Shown: positions 12,268 through 29,222, counted from the first letter of the stretch. The stretch: DNA of 64,000 bases from Anoplopoma fimbria (GCF_027596085.1 NC_072455.1:1441920-1505919); one strand, 5' to 3'. Translations and numbers: made by a program. The notes: generated from the sequence alone by a model not told the origin.

Positions 12268-13556
12268 AACCAACAGTTACAGTTAGGTTTAGACAACAAA
12301 ACCAACAGTTAGGTTTAGACAACAACACCAACAGTTAGGTTTAGACAACAAAACCAACAGTTAGGTTTAGACAACTAAACCAACAGTTAGGTTTAGACAA
12401 CAACACCAACAGTTAGGTTTAGACAACAAAACCAACAGTTAGGTTTAGACAACTAAACCAACAGTTAGGTTTAGACAACAAAACCAACAGTTAGGTTTAG
12501 ACAACTAAACCAACAGTTAGGTTTAGACAACAAAACCAACATTTAGGTTTAGGCAACAAAACCAACAGTTAGGTTTAGACAACAAAACCAACATTTAGGT
12601 TTAGGCAACAACACCAACAGTTAGGTTTAGACAACTAAACCAACAGTTAGGTTTAGGCAACTAAACCAACAGTTAGGTTTAAACAACAAAACCAACAGTT
12701 AGGTTTAGACAACAACACCAACAGTTAGGTTTAGACAACAAAACCAACAGTTAGGTTTAAACAACAACACCAACAGTTAGGTTTAGACAACAACACCAAC
12801 AGTTAGGTTTAGGCAACAAAACCAACAGTTAGGTTTAGACAACAAAACCAACAGTTAGGTTTAGACAACAAAACCAACAGTTAGCAACAAAACCAACAGT
12901 TAGGTTTAGACAACAAACCAACAGTTAGGTTTAGACAACAACACCAACAGTTAGGTTTAGACAACAAAACCAACAGTTAGGTTTAGACAACAAAACCAAC
13001 AGTTAGGTTTAGACAACAAAACCAACAGTTAGGTTTAGACAACAAAACCAACAGTTAGGTTTAGACAACAAAACCAACAGTTAGGTTTAGACAACAAAAC
13101 CAACAGTTAGGTTTAGACAACAAAACCAACAGTTAGGTTTAGACAACAAAACCAACAGTTAGGTTTAGACAACTAAACCAACAGTTAGGTTTAGACAACT
13201 AAACCAACAGTTAGGTTTAGACAACAAAACCAACAGTTATGTTAAGACAATAAAACCAACAGTTAGGTTTAAACAACAAAACCAACAGTTATGTTAAGAC
13301 AATAAAACCAACAGTTATGTTAAGACAATAAAACCAACAGTTAGGTTTAAACAACAAAACCAACAGTTATAAGACAACAAAACCAACAGTTAGGTTTAGA
13401 CAACTAAACCAACAGTTAGGTTTAGACAACAAAACCAACAGTTAGGTTTAGACAACTAAACCAACAGTTAGGTTTAGACAACAAAACCAACAGTTAGGTT
13501 TAGACAACAAAACCAACAGTTAGGTTTAGACAACAACACCAACAGTTAGGTTTAAA
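12268..13556. repeat. 26-bp minisatellite in a gene B intron, about 49 units
   Basis: Unit CCAACAGTTAGGTTTAGACA plus ACAAAA, repeated with period 26 over about 1.29 kb. Variants include ACAACTAAA, ACAACACCA and GTTATGTTAAGACAAT. A few units are truncated near 12886 and 13368. The array fills most of the intron between tyrosine-motif exons 13568-13642 and 11920-11988. Confidence 0.97.
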
Positions 13557-13860
13557 CAATCACTTACCTTTCTCCTTCCTCGGTTTTTGGATATCAGCAT
13601 ATGTCGCTTGGTGTGAATCAACCACATCATCACCACCCAAGACTGAAACATAGAAAAAACAAAAATGCATTTCTTTTCCTACTTTGAACTATATTTATCC
13701 AACAACCCATGTCAATTGTTGCACCACAGACCTTCTGTGGTTTTGTAAATTATATCATACCTGTTCCCCTTCTTGGTTTTTTGACAACAGCATATGTTGC
13801 ATTGTTTGGATCAACTAAACTTTCACCTCTTGATACTAAAACATAACAAAGGATAATATG

Positions 13861-17610
<3,750 letters not shown>

Positions 17611-17614
17611 ATTT

Positions 17615-18075
17615 TTCTTAATCTTGATTTTTTAATTTTGTATGTAAAGCACATTGAGTTTCTTTGTAATGAAATGAGCTCCGTAAATAAAGGTGCCTTG
17701 CCTTTCCTTAACCAAGTATGTATTTTGACCCAAACCAAGATCCTTTCAGGTAGCGTAGGAGACATCTTGTGTCCAGAAGTTTAACTTATCAAGTGAAAAA
17801 ATGTGTTTTCAATAAGAGAGGAGTTTTTGTGGAAAAACCTTATCACTCTCAGTATCATTTATAGCTCAGTGTATTTATATATTTAAAAAAAATATTTGGA
17901 GGGGATCTTTAAAATAAGTCAAATAAAGTTATTATTAGTGTAGTCTATGCACACAGTCTCAGATTTTGCCCACAATTTGCTAAAGATTAAAAGATTAACT
18001 AAGATAAGATAAGATAAGATAATCCTTTATTAGTCCCACAGCGGGGAAATGTGCAGGATTACAGCAGCATAGGGT
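17615..18075. mobile_element. Tails of teleost retrotransposon-type repeats
   Basis: Two pieces are seen. At 17640-17715, GTAAAGCACATTGAGTTTC ends in a TGCCTTGCCTTTCC tail. At 18000-18075, (AAGAT)n is followed by CCTTTATTAGTCCCACAGCG, which recurs at 51712-51765. Both resemble 3' ends of widespread fish LINE/SINE families. No reverse transcriptase frame is nearby. Confidence 0.5.
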
Positions 18076-19837
18076 AAAGTGCACACAAGAGACATAGTAA
18101 AGAAAGACAAGATAAAAATGAAATAATAAAAAAAAAGTATTATAAATAAGCAATAAAAAACAGTAGAAAATCAACAATAACTGAAATATTATATTTACAG
18201 ACAGAAAAAACTATTATAGCTATAATTGCATATGTATTGTATTGCACGTGTCACGTGTCATGTGGTCTGCTGGGAGTAGAGTTGGTTGTGCAACCTGACA
18301 GAGCTGTGATGGAAAGTGGATGTGTGCGAGGCTCATTGTCATTAACATTACATTAAGTGGAATGTTTTAATGTGAAACAGCAGTAGTGGGAAAGGCTGGG
18401 CTGCAGCTCTGATGCAGCTGGAGAGTGAACAGTGCAGCTGATATCAGTGAGATAACATTAAAACCAGTAACCTTCTCATGATCAGACAAAGTGGTCCTAC
18501 TCTGCCCTCTGCAGTAAATCAGACACTTTTCATATATCTAATAAAAACTTGTATTCCTAGGTAACCAAGGTGACAAAGAAGTCACCTGATGTAACTGCCA
18601 AAGTGTTTATGATACAATAACCATATAGCTCTGATACAACAGATGTGTTGCAGTTTCTGCTGGGTTTTTATGACGGGTCATCTCTTTCCATTGTTGCTGC
18701 TGACAAGTACAAAGTTCAAGTCTATGTGCCTCTGCTAATTTGCTGTTTGTTCAAGAGCATAAATGCTATACCCTAACAAGACATAAAAGATGTCAGAGCT
18801 TGAGTCTGGGTGTAACTAAAATACATTTTGTTTACCATGATAAGACGCAGCACGAAAGCAATAGAGATTGTAATTATTGACATACATTACAAACATATAG
18901 ACTACTAGCTCTGAAGAATGTGATTTTAGGCATAATTAAAGTTTTTAATGTAAAAATAATAAAAATATAATAGCAGTGAAAATTAGCCGAAGCTGAAACA
19001 GACAGTCAAACAAGGTGAACACACCCTATTTGATTACCGTTGACCAAAGTACAATATATTTCATTTGAGGACTTTGAATGTGTAGCTTCATGCACCATGA
19101 GTTGAGCTGAAGCTTTGATAGGCATATCAGGTATGTGGACTTTTACAGATATTGTTCTCTTATTTATTAATGTCTTAGAGGAAAGTGGGAATTTACAAAA
19201 CACAAAATGATTGCGTATTTGCTATATATGATAAATGGAATGGCAATTATGTAAAAATGACTGAATATATATAAGTTTAACTATTTTGATTCATTAGAAA
19301 TGTGTTCAAGTGATTTGAATAGATTGAATGCCAATTACTGGCTGTAGCTCGAACCTTAAGCAAAAGAGTTTCTCCAAAATGATATCACAGCAAAACAAAG
19401 CACACTCGGATACAAGCACACTTTTTAAAACTTCACACAACATGCATTCACACGCATACAAAAAAACTCCTAACTTTTGGCCAAAGGAGTTTTAAATTGA
19501 AAATTTATAAAAGTTTTCTGAACAAAATTATAAAGCTGCATTAATTTCCATTTTGCTTTACAATTTACATGTCTTCATAAACAATAAAAATGATCAGATC
19601 ATGTGAGGTTTGTCAAAGCTTAACTAAATGTTATCATTTGTGCTTCTAAATGGCGTTTTTTTTATTTGAAACAAATTGAATACATTTACTCTTTGAGTGC
19701 ACACCTATGTTCTCAACATGCCTGCTTAGTGGCCTTTAGTTGATATGTGCTTGTAATCTTCAATAAGTACCAAGTCGTTCTGTTTTATCCTTCCAGGTGA
19801 TTTGGTCTCATCCACTTCTATTTACTGAATCTCCATC
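18076..19837. other. No gene seen (5' flank of gene G)
   Basis: AT-rich sequence. A 5' UTR exon of gene G may lie here. The acceptor-like TTCCAG at 19792-19797, 40 bases before the ATG, suggests one upstream, but no convincing donor was fixed. Confidence 0.4.
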
Positions 19838-22800
19838 ATGGTTGGTCAATTTAGTACTACCTTATTTCTGACTGTGTTACTGAATGGTAAGTCACAGTTG
19901 TTCAATTATGGTTCTGTATGAATTCAAAATAATTAAGCTAACTTTATGAAATGATGGTGGTATTGTAATGGAACTACTTAATATTCACTTTAATGTAATT
20001 GTAGTGGTCAAAACGGTGTCGGTTCTTAGTTTTTGGATGGGTCTATGAAATACTGTTTTGTTTCTTTGTTTGAACAAATCCACGCAGTTTTCCAAAATGG
20101 GCACATTAGTTGGGACAACAAAAAGTTACAGATGAATCAAAAACTGCAACTGGAGAAGGTAAGGAAAGAGAGAGACACAGGAGGCAAACTTAATATAAAG
20201 AATGATCACAGTAAAAATGTAAGCAATCATATTTTGCAGATACTGTTCATACAATCCATTACCACCCAGTTTGATGATATATTTCTCTCCCAAAAATGTA
20301 TGATGTATTGTATTTGAACATGAATAGAATATATTTCAGTCCTTTAATCACAGTTGTATTGGAGGTTATCTGAGAAACAGTGTCATGTTAACTTTAGGAT
20401 CAGTATTGCATGTAAAATTAGAGTTTGAGCTGTTTACTGTCATGACAAATATCCACCGGATCCATTGCAGCTGCCAGAGACAATTCCCTGTCATTCTAGT
20501 TGGTATGTTGATGTCCATCTGACATTGTTGAGAATATCCAGTCTGCTGCTGGTTCAAGCTATAACATTCAGTTCAGTATAAACTAGGCCGGCATAAGAAC
20601 TATTTACAAGTTTAATAACTCAGCAAACTACTTGCAACATATGACCCATACTTAGGGACTACAATTCAGGATATAAATCCAACTCCATTGCCTAAATTTA
20701 TCTTTTTTATATACAACTCGTGTATATGCCCAAACATTGCAACCCACAGTGCAAGTTCGTCATTTATTTACACTAGCTAAGAAAAATCTCCTTTTTTGTT
20801 TGCTTCTTTGTTTGTAAATTTCAGTTGGTTTTATTTTTCAGAACCCAAGGATGTGTCGCCTAAAGAATGAAGTGCCACCTAATTATGTGCTCAGTACCAG
20901 TTCATCATTTCTCACCCTTACCCTTGTCGTCATCTCTCTCCATATACAGATTGATGGAGGTAAATAACACACAAACAAACAAGTTCCACCTTTGTACTTA
21001 CAGATAGCACCGTGCAGTAGCTAGCACCATGTGATTTTTTCTTTTTAATCCATGTCCCTAGTTTTGCAAAATGCATTATAGCATTGCAACTGATGTAGCT
21101 TTCTATGTGCTATAACTCCTTTTTTCCATCCCTACATCATCACAATTTACACGTAAAACCAGTATAAAAGAGGGTAATCTCCACTCACATGAATTCATAT
21201 GTCATGGTAAAGCTTGGACTTGGACGAATCTATCTACGAGTCATAATGTTCTTTAAATTTGGTAATGAAGTATAGCTCTGTTTCAGGCTCACTAAGGGTG
21301 AAGTGAGAGCAAAGTAAATTGCACAAAAAAACACTTCCTCCTTCCTATGTTTTTAACCAAATGTGTTTTTTTGTGTGTTGTCACGGTTGCCCAGTCCTTG
21401 CAAGACTGGGGTGTCCATGGGGGAATGTTGAGTACTTTTATATATTGAATATAGGCAGAGCTTAGCTTGCATACCCTGACCAAACTGTTATATACAGATA
21501 AAACATCTGGAAAATAGTGGACGTCTTCAGGATGAGCCCTGAGCTCCATCAGAGGTTTCATGATACTTTTATTTTCCTCCAGATAATCACAATATTTTTG
21601 CTGTCTTGTTAAGACAATACATGCATCATGTTCAAGCAAACTCTAAAATATATGTATTGGTTTATTGTGTGCTTGGAACAATACCCCCACAACAAGTGAT
21701 TGATATTTGAAACCATTTATTGTTCTCTTTAAGCTGCTGTTATCTCACTGACCTGATATGCCTAGTATACAAGGACAGTAATTTCAGTGGTGACTGAAAC
21801 ATCAATTTAACACAAGAAGATGTCTTGTACCAATCGTCAGTAAATTTGGGGCAATCTATATTCGTATTTTGGATGCTGTGTTTTTGTTTTTTGAACCTCG
21901 CTGTGCTTCTCTTTACTCTGTCCGCTGTTTTTAGAGGATGAGATGACCTCATCTGATTGGACAAATCTGACAACACCATTATGTAAGTCAGTAGATTTTC
22001 AAAAATACCTTAATGTTGCATGTATCATCAAACAATCAACTGTACATAAGACCATAATACTGACATGTATTGTTTATGAGTTTTTCACTATAGTCCATGA
22101 AAGCCACAACTCACATTGATCTATAACACCAGTACATTTAATATGATTCTAAAGTCATCATAAGAGAAGGATAATCTATGGTGGCCTTAAAAGTTTAATA
22201 CGCTATAACTTTGTTTTTGGAAAATTGGAAAACAATATTATATTTGATATTATAATTATTTTGAACATTTTGATGATATTATTCTGATATTATTTAATAT
22301 TTTGCAGTATCCTTTTGCTGATAACTAGCTTCACAGTTAACATCAGAATCAGGCCATCAGAATGTAAAAAAAAAGAAGAGGAAGTCAATTAAAAAGGTAT
22401 TTTTATCTCATTCTGTAAGACTTCCAGCATTTGTATTTGGTTGTGTTCCCTGACTTGGCAGGGAGTTTTGCTAAGTGCTGCTCATGTTGTCAGATTAATT
22501 AAGATCTTTATCTTCTTGTAGCTGCAGTGAGTTGAGCTCTCAGGGCCAACGTACTTATTAGAATCAAGGCTTTCTCTTAATACATGAAATACCAAATGCA
22601 AAGAGTAAACATGTGAATGTATGTATGTGTGTAAACATGTAGTGAATAGGCAAAAGCATAGATACGAAGAAAATGTACTTACCATTGGTGTTCTCTAACT
22701 AATTAAGTGTCACATGTACTTTGAATTATATATGTAAGTACAAACATATACATAATATATACACGTAAAGCAGCGGGGCTGGAGGTGGCCACCTCTGAAG

Positions 22801-24009
22801 CGGGCTGGCTCTGAGGGGACTGCAAATAGCGCGTTGCTCTGACTCCTGTGTCCTAAATGCCATGTTGTTCTGTATCTTATCATTTCAGATAATCCATCTA
22901 GTTCAGACTGTTTCAGCAGTGATGTCTTTTATCCCATCGTGATTGGTGTCATTGTCCTTGTTGTTTTTGTAATTTCTCTGCGTGTGTTTGAGAAAATGAA
23001 ATCCAAAGACAAAGGTAAGACACGGTGTCTTTCAAAAAAAATGTACTCAAGCTTAGAAATAGATAGAAAAGAAAGATAAGTGTGAGAAAGAAGTACTGGC
23101 ACATTGAGAGAATTTACCAGCATCGCTCTCTGTTTCAGAGAAAGCCAAAGCGAGTGAATCAGCAGAAGATCCCACACCATCTTCTCCTGAGGATGTGACA
23201 CAAGGTGAGCACACAAAGGGATTACTGTGATCTCATACTGTCATACGTAGCAGTTTACACTGAAAGGAGACAGTCTGTTTTATTACATAAAGTATTATCG
23301 AACTTTGTCTTATTGATTTGATTGTCATTGTTAAATACAGTCATGCTTTCTTCATGTACTGTAAAGGCCAGACAAGAATACAAAGATGAAGGAAGTAATG
23401 TTATATAGTAATCCATCTCAAAGCGAATCTCACACGAAAAGTAATTCTTCAGTATATTGAAGAAAGAGGACTTGTGATTTTAGATTGTGCAAGCTAAAGG
23501 AGATACAGCAGCATAGTTATTTTTTGTAACATTAACTGTGACTATGATTTAGCTGATAACCGGTCGAGATGCGTGTGTTTGTTGATTTAGTTATTTGCAC
23601 ATGTTATTTGGCTACATACGTATCCAAAAGAGCATAAAAATAACATTTCTGTTGTGCTTCGCTCTCTCATTCAGAATTACACACTCACTCTACAAACGAA
23701 GAAGAGAAACTGAATAATGTTTCTTCATTGAGGAAACAACAGGATGAAGCAGTAAAACTAGAAAAGGAACTCCAGTCACAGCTGAAGGAGGCAGAGCGAG
23801 AATGGAGGGAGCTCAGGGAGAAGCTTCAGGAAGTGGACCAGGAACATGAGAATGCGACTGTTAACACACAGGTGTTAGAGAAAAAACAAAGTCTTTTACA
23901 TAGAAAATGGCAACTGGAAAGCATGATGAAAGAAATGGAGAAAGTGCTGTTTCATACTAATAAACTAATGCAGACAATAGATAATGTGCTTAGTATGAGT
24001 GAAGGCTAA
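19838..24009 (+). CDS. Gene G: Ig-less single-pass membrane protein with coiled-coil tail, 207 aa
   Basis: Exons are 19838-19886 (signal peptide, MVGQFSTTLF start), 21935-21982 (stalk, EDEMTSSDWTNLTT with an N-glycosylation site), 22889-23014 (stalk and TM, IVIGVIVLVVFVISL), 23139-23204 (acidic linker) and 23675-24009 (335-base coiled-coil exon, stop TAA). Every intron is phase 1 and GT-AG, and the whole reads in frame. No Ig domain exon was found in the 2 kb intron after the signal peptide. The exon plan equals a butyrophilin-like gene with its Ig exons removed, and the tail aligns with gene F. Function is unknown. By analogy with the coiled-coil juxtamembrane region of butyrophilins, oligomerisation is plausible. 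A skipped or unusual Ig exon remains possible. Confidence 0.7.
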
Positions 24010-24038
24010 ACAGGTTCTGAGGTTAAAATGATCTAATC

Positions 24039-24044
24039 AATAAA
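24039..24044 (+). terminator. Polyadenylation signal of gene G
   Basis: AATAAA, 30 bases after the stop codon. Confidence 0.5.
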
Positions 24045-24049
24045 ATAGT

Positions 24050-26130
24050 TATTGAGGGAAAGCATTTACATATGAAATTACCAGATTATAACAATTCTAC
24101 ATCAAACATTAGTCTTTTCTTTTCAAAAAGCACAGGTGGAATTCTCTTAAGACAGGATGAAGTTTGGATATAAGTTGAATATGAAAAATGTTGGATTGTT
24201 TATCAGGTTCGATGTGAATATGCTATTACAGTGTGTATACCTTACTATATCAGCAAACATTTTCATACTATGCTTAGTGTAAAATAATGATATTGATAAA
24301 ACTGGAGGTGTTATTATGTAAAGTCATTGTGTGGTCCAGCCAAGAAAAAAAGTAGTCTTTAACTTCATAACCACACAGATGATAAACTCCTGAGTGTACT
24401 GTTTTTGTTGAATCATGGACGTAGCTTGAGATAGTTGTTTAATTTAAAATGTAATTTCTGAATTTGCTATATTAATTAGGGTTAGGGTTATTGTAGGGTG
24501 CCATTGTACACAGCTGCAGTTTTCTTAAGATGTTGTATTTTACAAATGTTATGCATTCTATAAAACGAGATGTTTTTTTTACAGATTATGAATTCCTAAA
24601 GGGTAATTTTGGTCTTTTTCAACCGGACCCTATTCTCCATGTTTTTGTGTGTAAGTGACTTATGGTCCAGTATTTAGGGAGAACACAGCAGAAGGCAGTA
24701 GCTAAACAGGTTGTTATGCAATTGCTGGGGGAACTGCTCACCGTCAATGTTCATCCTATAAAAGTGCTTGTTTTTGTTATAAGTGTCTGACAACATTCTG
24801 GAAAGAACCCTGCAGAGAAATAAATCTTTTCTCATATCTTTCACTTTGTTGTGACTTGTTTCTGAAAGACAAGTGTGGAACAGATGTATAAAAGGCAGAG
24901 CCTCCATTTTAATCCAGTGGCTGTAGGTAGAATAATTAATGTAAGCTTTAAAAGTACTTTGCACGTTTATCTTAAAACAAGAGCCTGAGTCAGAGTGAGG
25001 AAACGAGTCAATAAGTTATAATAATTAGGATGTATTCTGTATTCTCCATTAATTCATCATTTATGCATTGAATGTGTTGTAACTCTGTTATGTTGTTCAT
25101 TCTGTACACATGACATCTGTTTGTCCATCCTGGGAGGTTAAAGGGTTTTTTAGGGGAGTTTTTCCTGTGACTGTTCTTATGACAACAACAGTCTAAATAT
25201 AATATATTATCAATATATTGATGTAAAATGAATTGCAGGGAAAAAAAGAAAAAGTCATTGTATTAAGGCCTCTACTGGAATACTGTTGAAAGAAAGTAAC
25301 ATTTACTTTAAGTTTGTAAAATATAATTTTGAAACGCTTCTTATGTCACCAATGTAATTCGATTGACCTACGTTATAACTATTTTTGAGAAACTGACCAT
25401 TCTAAACCAGGACAAATAAAACCTAATTCATTTTATAGTTTCATACAACTAGGGAGGCTTCAGGGAAAAGCAACATCCTTGATCCTCACAGTTGCACACA
25501 TTCAGACCTCAAAGCTTCCCAGTATGCCCAGTCTGATCTACAGGTCACCCAGCAGCTCCACTGGAGCAGCTGGCCATCAAGTCCATTTCTGTTGAACAAT
25601 TTTCAGTTGGCTAAACGTGGCTGTTAGACGTTACACTGACAGGAAATCACCAGATGGACACACCTTTTTTGTTACAGATGGCAGGGGTCAAAGTATGTTA
25701 TTAGAGGACTTTGCTTCTGCAGCTTCCTTTGATGCAGTGAGACGATCTTTGAGGCACACACCAGGTATGAGATTACCTTTGATCTTTTAATTCCTACCTA
25801 CCTCAGTATTGAAATAAACTGCAGTTTTCATTTGTAAAACAATGGTCGCTTCTTGTTTAAAACATATGAGTTTTGCAAACTAGAGAAATAAACTGGCATT
25901 TGATAAGTGGCTAATGTAAAAATGTTGAACAGGTCACACAGTGGAACTTTTATATGCAGCTAGTTAATGTTTAACAGTCTTTACTGCCTCACAGAGTGCA
26001 GGCTTGTCTTTTGACATTAGTTACCAACGGTTACAGACAAGCATAGATCCACATTTTAAAGCTTAAAGCAAGTCAAGAGCTGGATGCAACTAAATATCTT
26101 ATTGATGCCTTCATCTCCAGCGTGGTGGAC
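24050..26130. other. No gene seen between G and H
   Basis: AT-rich sequence. The stretch 25470-25760 is less AT-rich and reads like an old coding or repeat fragment (CAGCAGCTCCACTGGAGCAG), but no frame stays open. A short TTAGGG-like run is at about 24477. Confidence 0.4.
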
Positions 26131-26134
26131 TAGT

Positions 26135-26190
26135 GGACTGTTCACAAAGAGTCATTAAAAGAGCTCAGTAAAACTGGGTGCAAAGAGGCG
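26135..26190 (+). other. Probable 5' UTR exon of gene H
   Basis: It ends with a strong donor (AGAGGCG|GTAAGTA), 170 bases before the coding exon, whose acceptor (TTTTACAG) lies one base before the ATG. The 5' limit is not visible. Confidence 0.5.
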
Positions 26191-26361
26191 GTAAGTATCA
26201 CATCTTTTCTTGTCTGCTTTGTCCTTCAAAAAATGGCAAAACATGGAGCCTCACAGATACCAGATGTACCCACTTTTCTATTCTGTCTTTAGGAATGAAT
26301 CTGTTTGAAGCAAGCTGTTTGTTTTACTTTTGTTTTTATTCATTTATTTGAATTTTACAGA

Positions 26362-28426
26362 ATGATGCTTCACCTGAAGAAGAGGCTGTCGACGGAAGGG
26401 CTCACTGCTTTTAGTGTTCCAGTTTCCTATCACACTGCCGTCCTCCTCCTCCTAACACACTCCTGTGGCGGTATGACTAACACACAAACACAACAGAAAC
26501 AACCCAGTTTGGTTTGAAGTGAGGCAAAAAAACTGAAACTAGTACATTTACAGTAATTTAAGATGCTTTCAATGCAATGTACTGAGAAATGTTGATCAGA
26601 ATCAGGTTGTCAGGTCTCACATATTCTTATTGGCAATGCCTGTAAATTCAATTGACTCCAATCAACCTAATGTAGACAGTGAAAATGTCCCTTTACAGAT
26701 ATGAATAGTTTGACTGCAGGATGTTTCTTTCCAGGTCAGTTTGAGGTAGTTGGACCCCTCCAGCCAGTGATTGTAACAATTGGTGATGACATTACATTGC
26801 CGTGCCATCTGAAACCGGCTGGGGATGCTTCTGCTATGACGTTTGAGTGGGCGAGACCTGACTTGAATCCCAGATTTGTCCATGTGTGGCACGAACGTCA
26901 AGACCTTTACTTGAACCAGCATCCGTCCTACAAAGGACGAACATCGGTGTCCGTCAACCAACTGAAGCACGGAGACGTTTCGCTGACTCTCCACAAAGTA
27001 AAACTCTCTGATGAGGGAACATACAGATGTTACTTTCCAGATTCGGATAAAGACTCGACTGTGCAGCTTGTTGTTGGTAAGCATGATTATATCGTCATTT
27101 TACCATCATTATTGTGCAAATTGTTTTACTGGACATGACGACTGAATGCTTCATATTCTCACATTTACATGAATAATGGAAACAAATTAAAATGAATGAA
27201 CTTTCCCGATAATGTATCATTTTAATGTCAAATACTCAGTCATGCATAAAGGTTTTTTCCAAAAACATGAAACTTCGTTATACATGTTCCTTGAATATGC
27301 AACAGACACCAAGTGGATATATGTCAAGGCAGAAAAGAGAATGGACATCTTTTTATAATTGACTCTATAAGCTAATGTCTCACTGTGCTCTTCAGGGGTT
27401 TCTTCATCGCCCTTCGTCAGTCTATCAGGAATCGACAGATCCTCCAGTGGAGTGGTGTTAGACTGTGAGTCCAGAGGCTGGTATCCAGAGCCGGAGGTGT
27501 TGTGGCTGGACGCTGAGGGAAACCTCCTCTCTGCTGGACCTACAGAGACAGTCAGAGGTCCTGATGACCTCTATACTGTCAGCAGCAGAGTGACTGTGGA
27601 GAAGAGACACAGCAACAGCTTCACCTGTAGAGTCCAACAGAAGAACACCAACCAGACCAGAGAGACACACATCACTGTTCCAGGTAGGAACTATTCATAC
27701 AGTCATGCTGTTAGCACAGTTTTCAAACAGCTGATGTAAAACTTAATCATTTGTTTTATAATTTCAGATGATTTCTTCGTGGCTCCGTGTAGTTCTGTTG
27801 TTTGCATCAGTTTGGTCGTTTCCTTCACGTGTGTTCTTGCTGTTGTCTTTGCTGTATGGAGATGGAGGCGAAACAAAAACAGTAAGTGAGAAATAAATGA
27901 ATTGTAACTTTTGTTCCTCATTTTAAAATTCAAGATAATGTATTGGCTGTACTGCTATGACGGGGTTTTACAAAAAAATAAGCAAAAACTCCTGTTTTAG
28001 ATGCTTCTAATTGAACTCTTTTTGTATTTTACCTGAACCCTATAAGTTTCAGCTGAGGTTGTATCAACTCATGTTCACGTACATGTACACTTAGAATGCA
28101 ACTGCTGTTATTAACTTACAGAAACCATGATGGATGACCAAAGAGAACGACAGCAGCTCATGGCAGAGAGTGAGAAGAGGAAAGAGAAAGAACATGGAGA
28201 TATGGTGGGTGCACTGATGAAACAGGAGGAGGAATTGAAGAAGCAGAGAGATCGACTGAAAGGGCAACAGGAGAAGATGGAGAGACTGGTGGGGGACAAT
28301 GAGATGAAGCTTGAGTCAGTGGAGAAAGATTTTACAGAGAAAGATGAAGATAATAAAAATCTTCAGTTCACCAGGATGCATGAAGCTGAAAGAAATAATC
28401 TCTGTTTACAAATGGTGCCTGACTGA
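26362..28426 (+). CDS. Gene H: butyrophilin-like receptor (IgV-IgC-TM-coiled coil)
   Basis: Exons are 26362-26470 (signal peptide), 26735-27076 (IgV, residues about 37-150, Cys in LPCHL and YRCYF, DEGTYRC motif), 27396-27683 (IgC, 151-246, SRGWYPEPEVLWLD and FTCRV, the B7/butyrophilin signature), 27768-27881 (TM, 247-284) and 28122-28426 (coiled coil). All introns are phase 1. The frame stops at 28424, giving 385 aa. A second frame shifted by +1 stays open from before 28391 to a stop at 28556 and continues the heptad-rich sequence (KRELDQLELDTEKL), so a one-base insertion (or two-base loss) near 28390-28425 is likely. There is no B30.2 domain. A T-cell or leukocyte regulatory surface role is inferred from the family. 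Confidence 0.88.
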
Positions 28427-28551
28427 CAGAAAGAGGGAACTTGACCAACTAGAGCTGGATACAGAGAAACTGTTAGTGATGACAAAGAGTGTAATTGATG
28501 AAGTAACAGACAGGAAGACTACAACACAGAACCACATGGAGGAAGAAAACA

Positions 28552-28557
28552 AATAAA
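28552..28557 (+). terminator. Polyadenylation signal of gene H
   Basis: AATAAA overlaps the stop codon of the longer, shifted frame at 28554-28556. This suggests the ancestral protein ended there rather than at 28426. Confidence 0.5.
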
Positions 28558-28559
28558 AG

Positions 28560-29222
28560 AAGAAGAAGAAAAGTTAAAGAAGAAGAGTGTTTTCTCATGT
28601 TTGAGTAGAAACACAATGCAACACGGAAAATATGTCATTATATAATTTGAATGTAACTGGTAGTGAAGCTTTCTTTGTAGTTTTGTATGTTCATCCATCC
28701 CATGGTCTATTTTGAGGATACTGTGTAACACCATTGCAGTAGAATGTCCTTGATGCTTCACTGTATTACACTAGTGCAACACAACGTTCTGCAGGATTCT
28801 TAAAGGCTTAGTTTACACTCTGTGTTTTCACCAAAACACACTGTGTGTGTCATTGACATCTTACCAACGGACTCATCAAATGTGTTGCACAAAGTTTTAA
28901 ATAGTGCATTGTTTTTATTGATATTACTCGCAAACAATGCTGTTCAGTCTTGCCTTAGTTATAATTTCTACTTCTCTTGTGCGTTACCAGCTTCGACTGA
29001 TTATCAGTAGTGAAAAAACATCAGCCAGACGGGTTTTTTTTCATTGTATATGTACAAAATGGAGATCCACTCCTAAAACATTCTCATTCTGCTATTTTGC
29101 TTTGATATGTCATAGTCTAACTGAAGAACAAATGGTCATACTTTAGCATCAGAAATAATCTCCATGTCTTTAGTCCTGAGCAGATATGCTGGGGTCATTC
29201 TGTGGAGGGCTTCTCAGGGTGT

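Noticed and set aside
12268..13556. CRISPR array or telomere tract
   Set aside because: There is no spacer structure; units are contiguous 26-mers. The unit is not TTAGGG, and the context is an intron of a vertebrate gene.
20857..20962. Possible additional gene G exon after TTTTCAG (reads EPKDVSPKE)
   Set aside because: In the required phase it hits a stop (TGA) after nine codons. The in-phase stalk exon at 21935-21982 fits without it.
21292..21639. 115-codon minus-strand frame in gene G's large intron
   Set aside because: No acceptor or donor context, no cysteine pattern of an Ig domain and no family recognised; it may be part of an old repeat.
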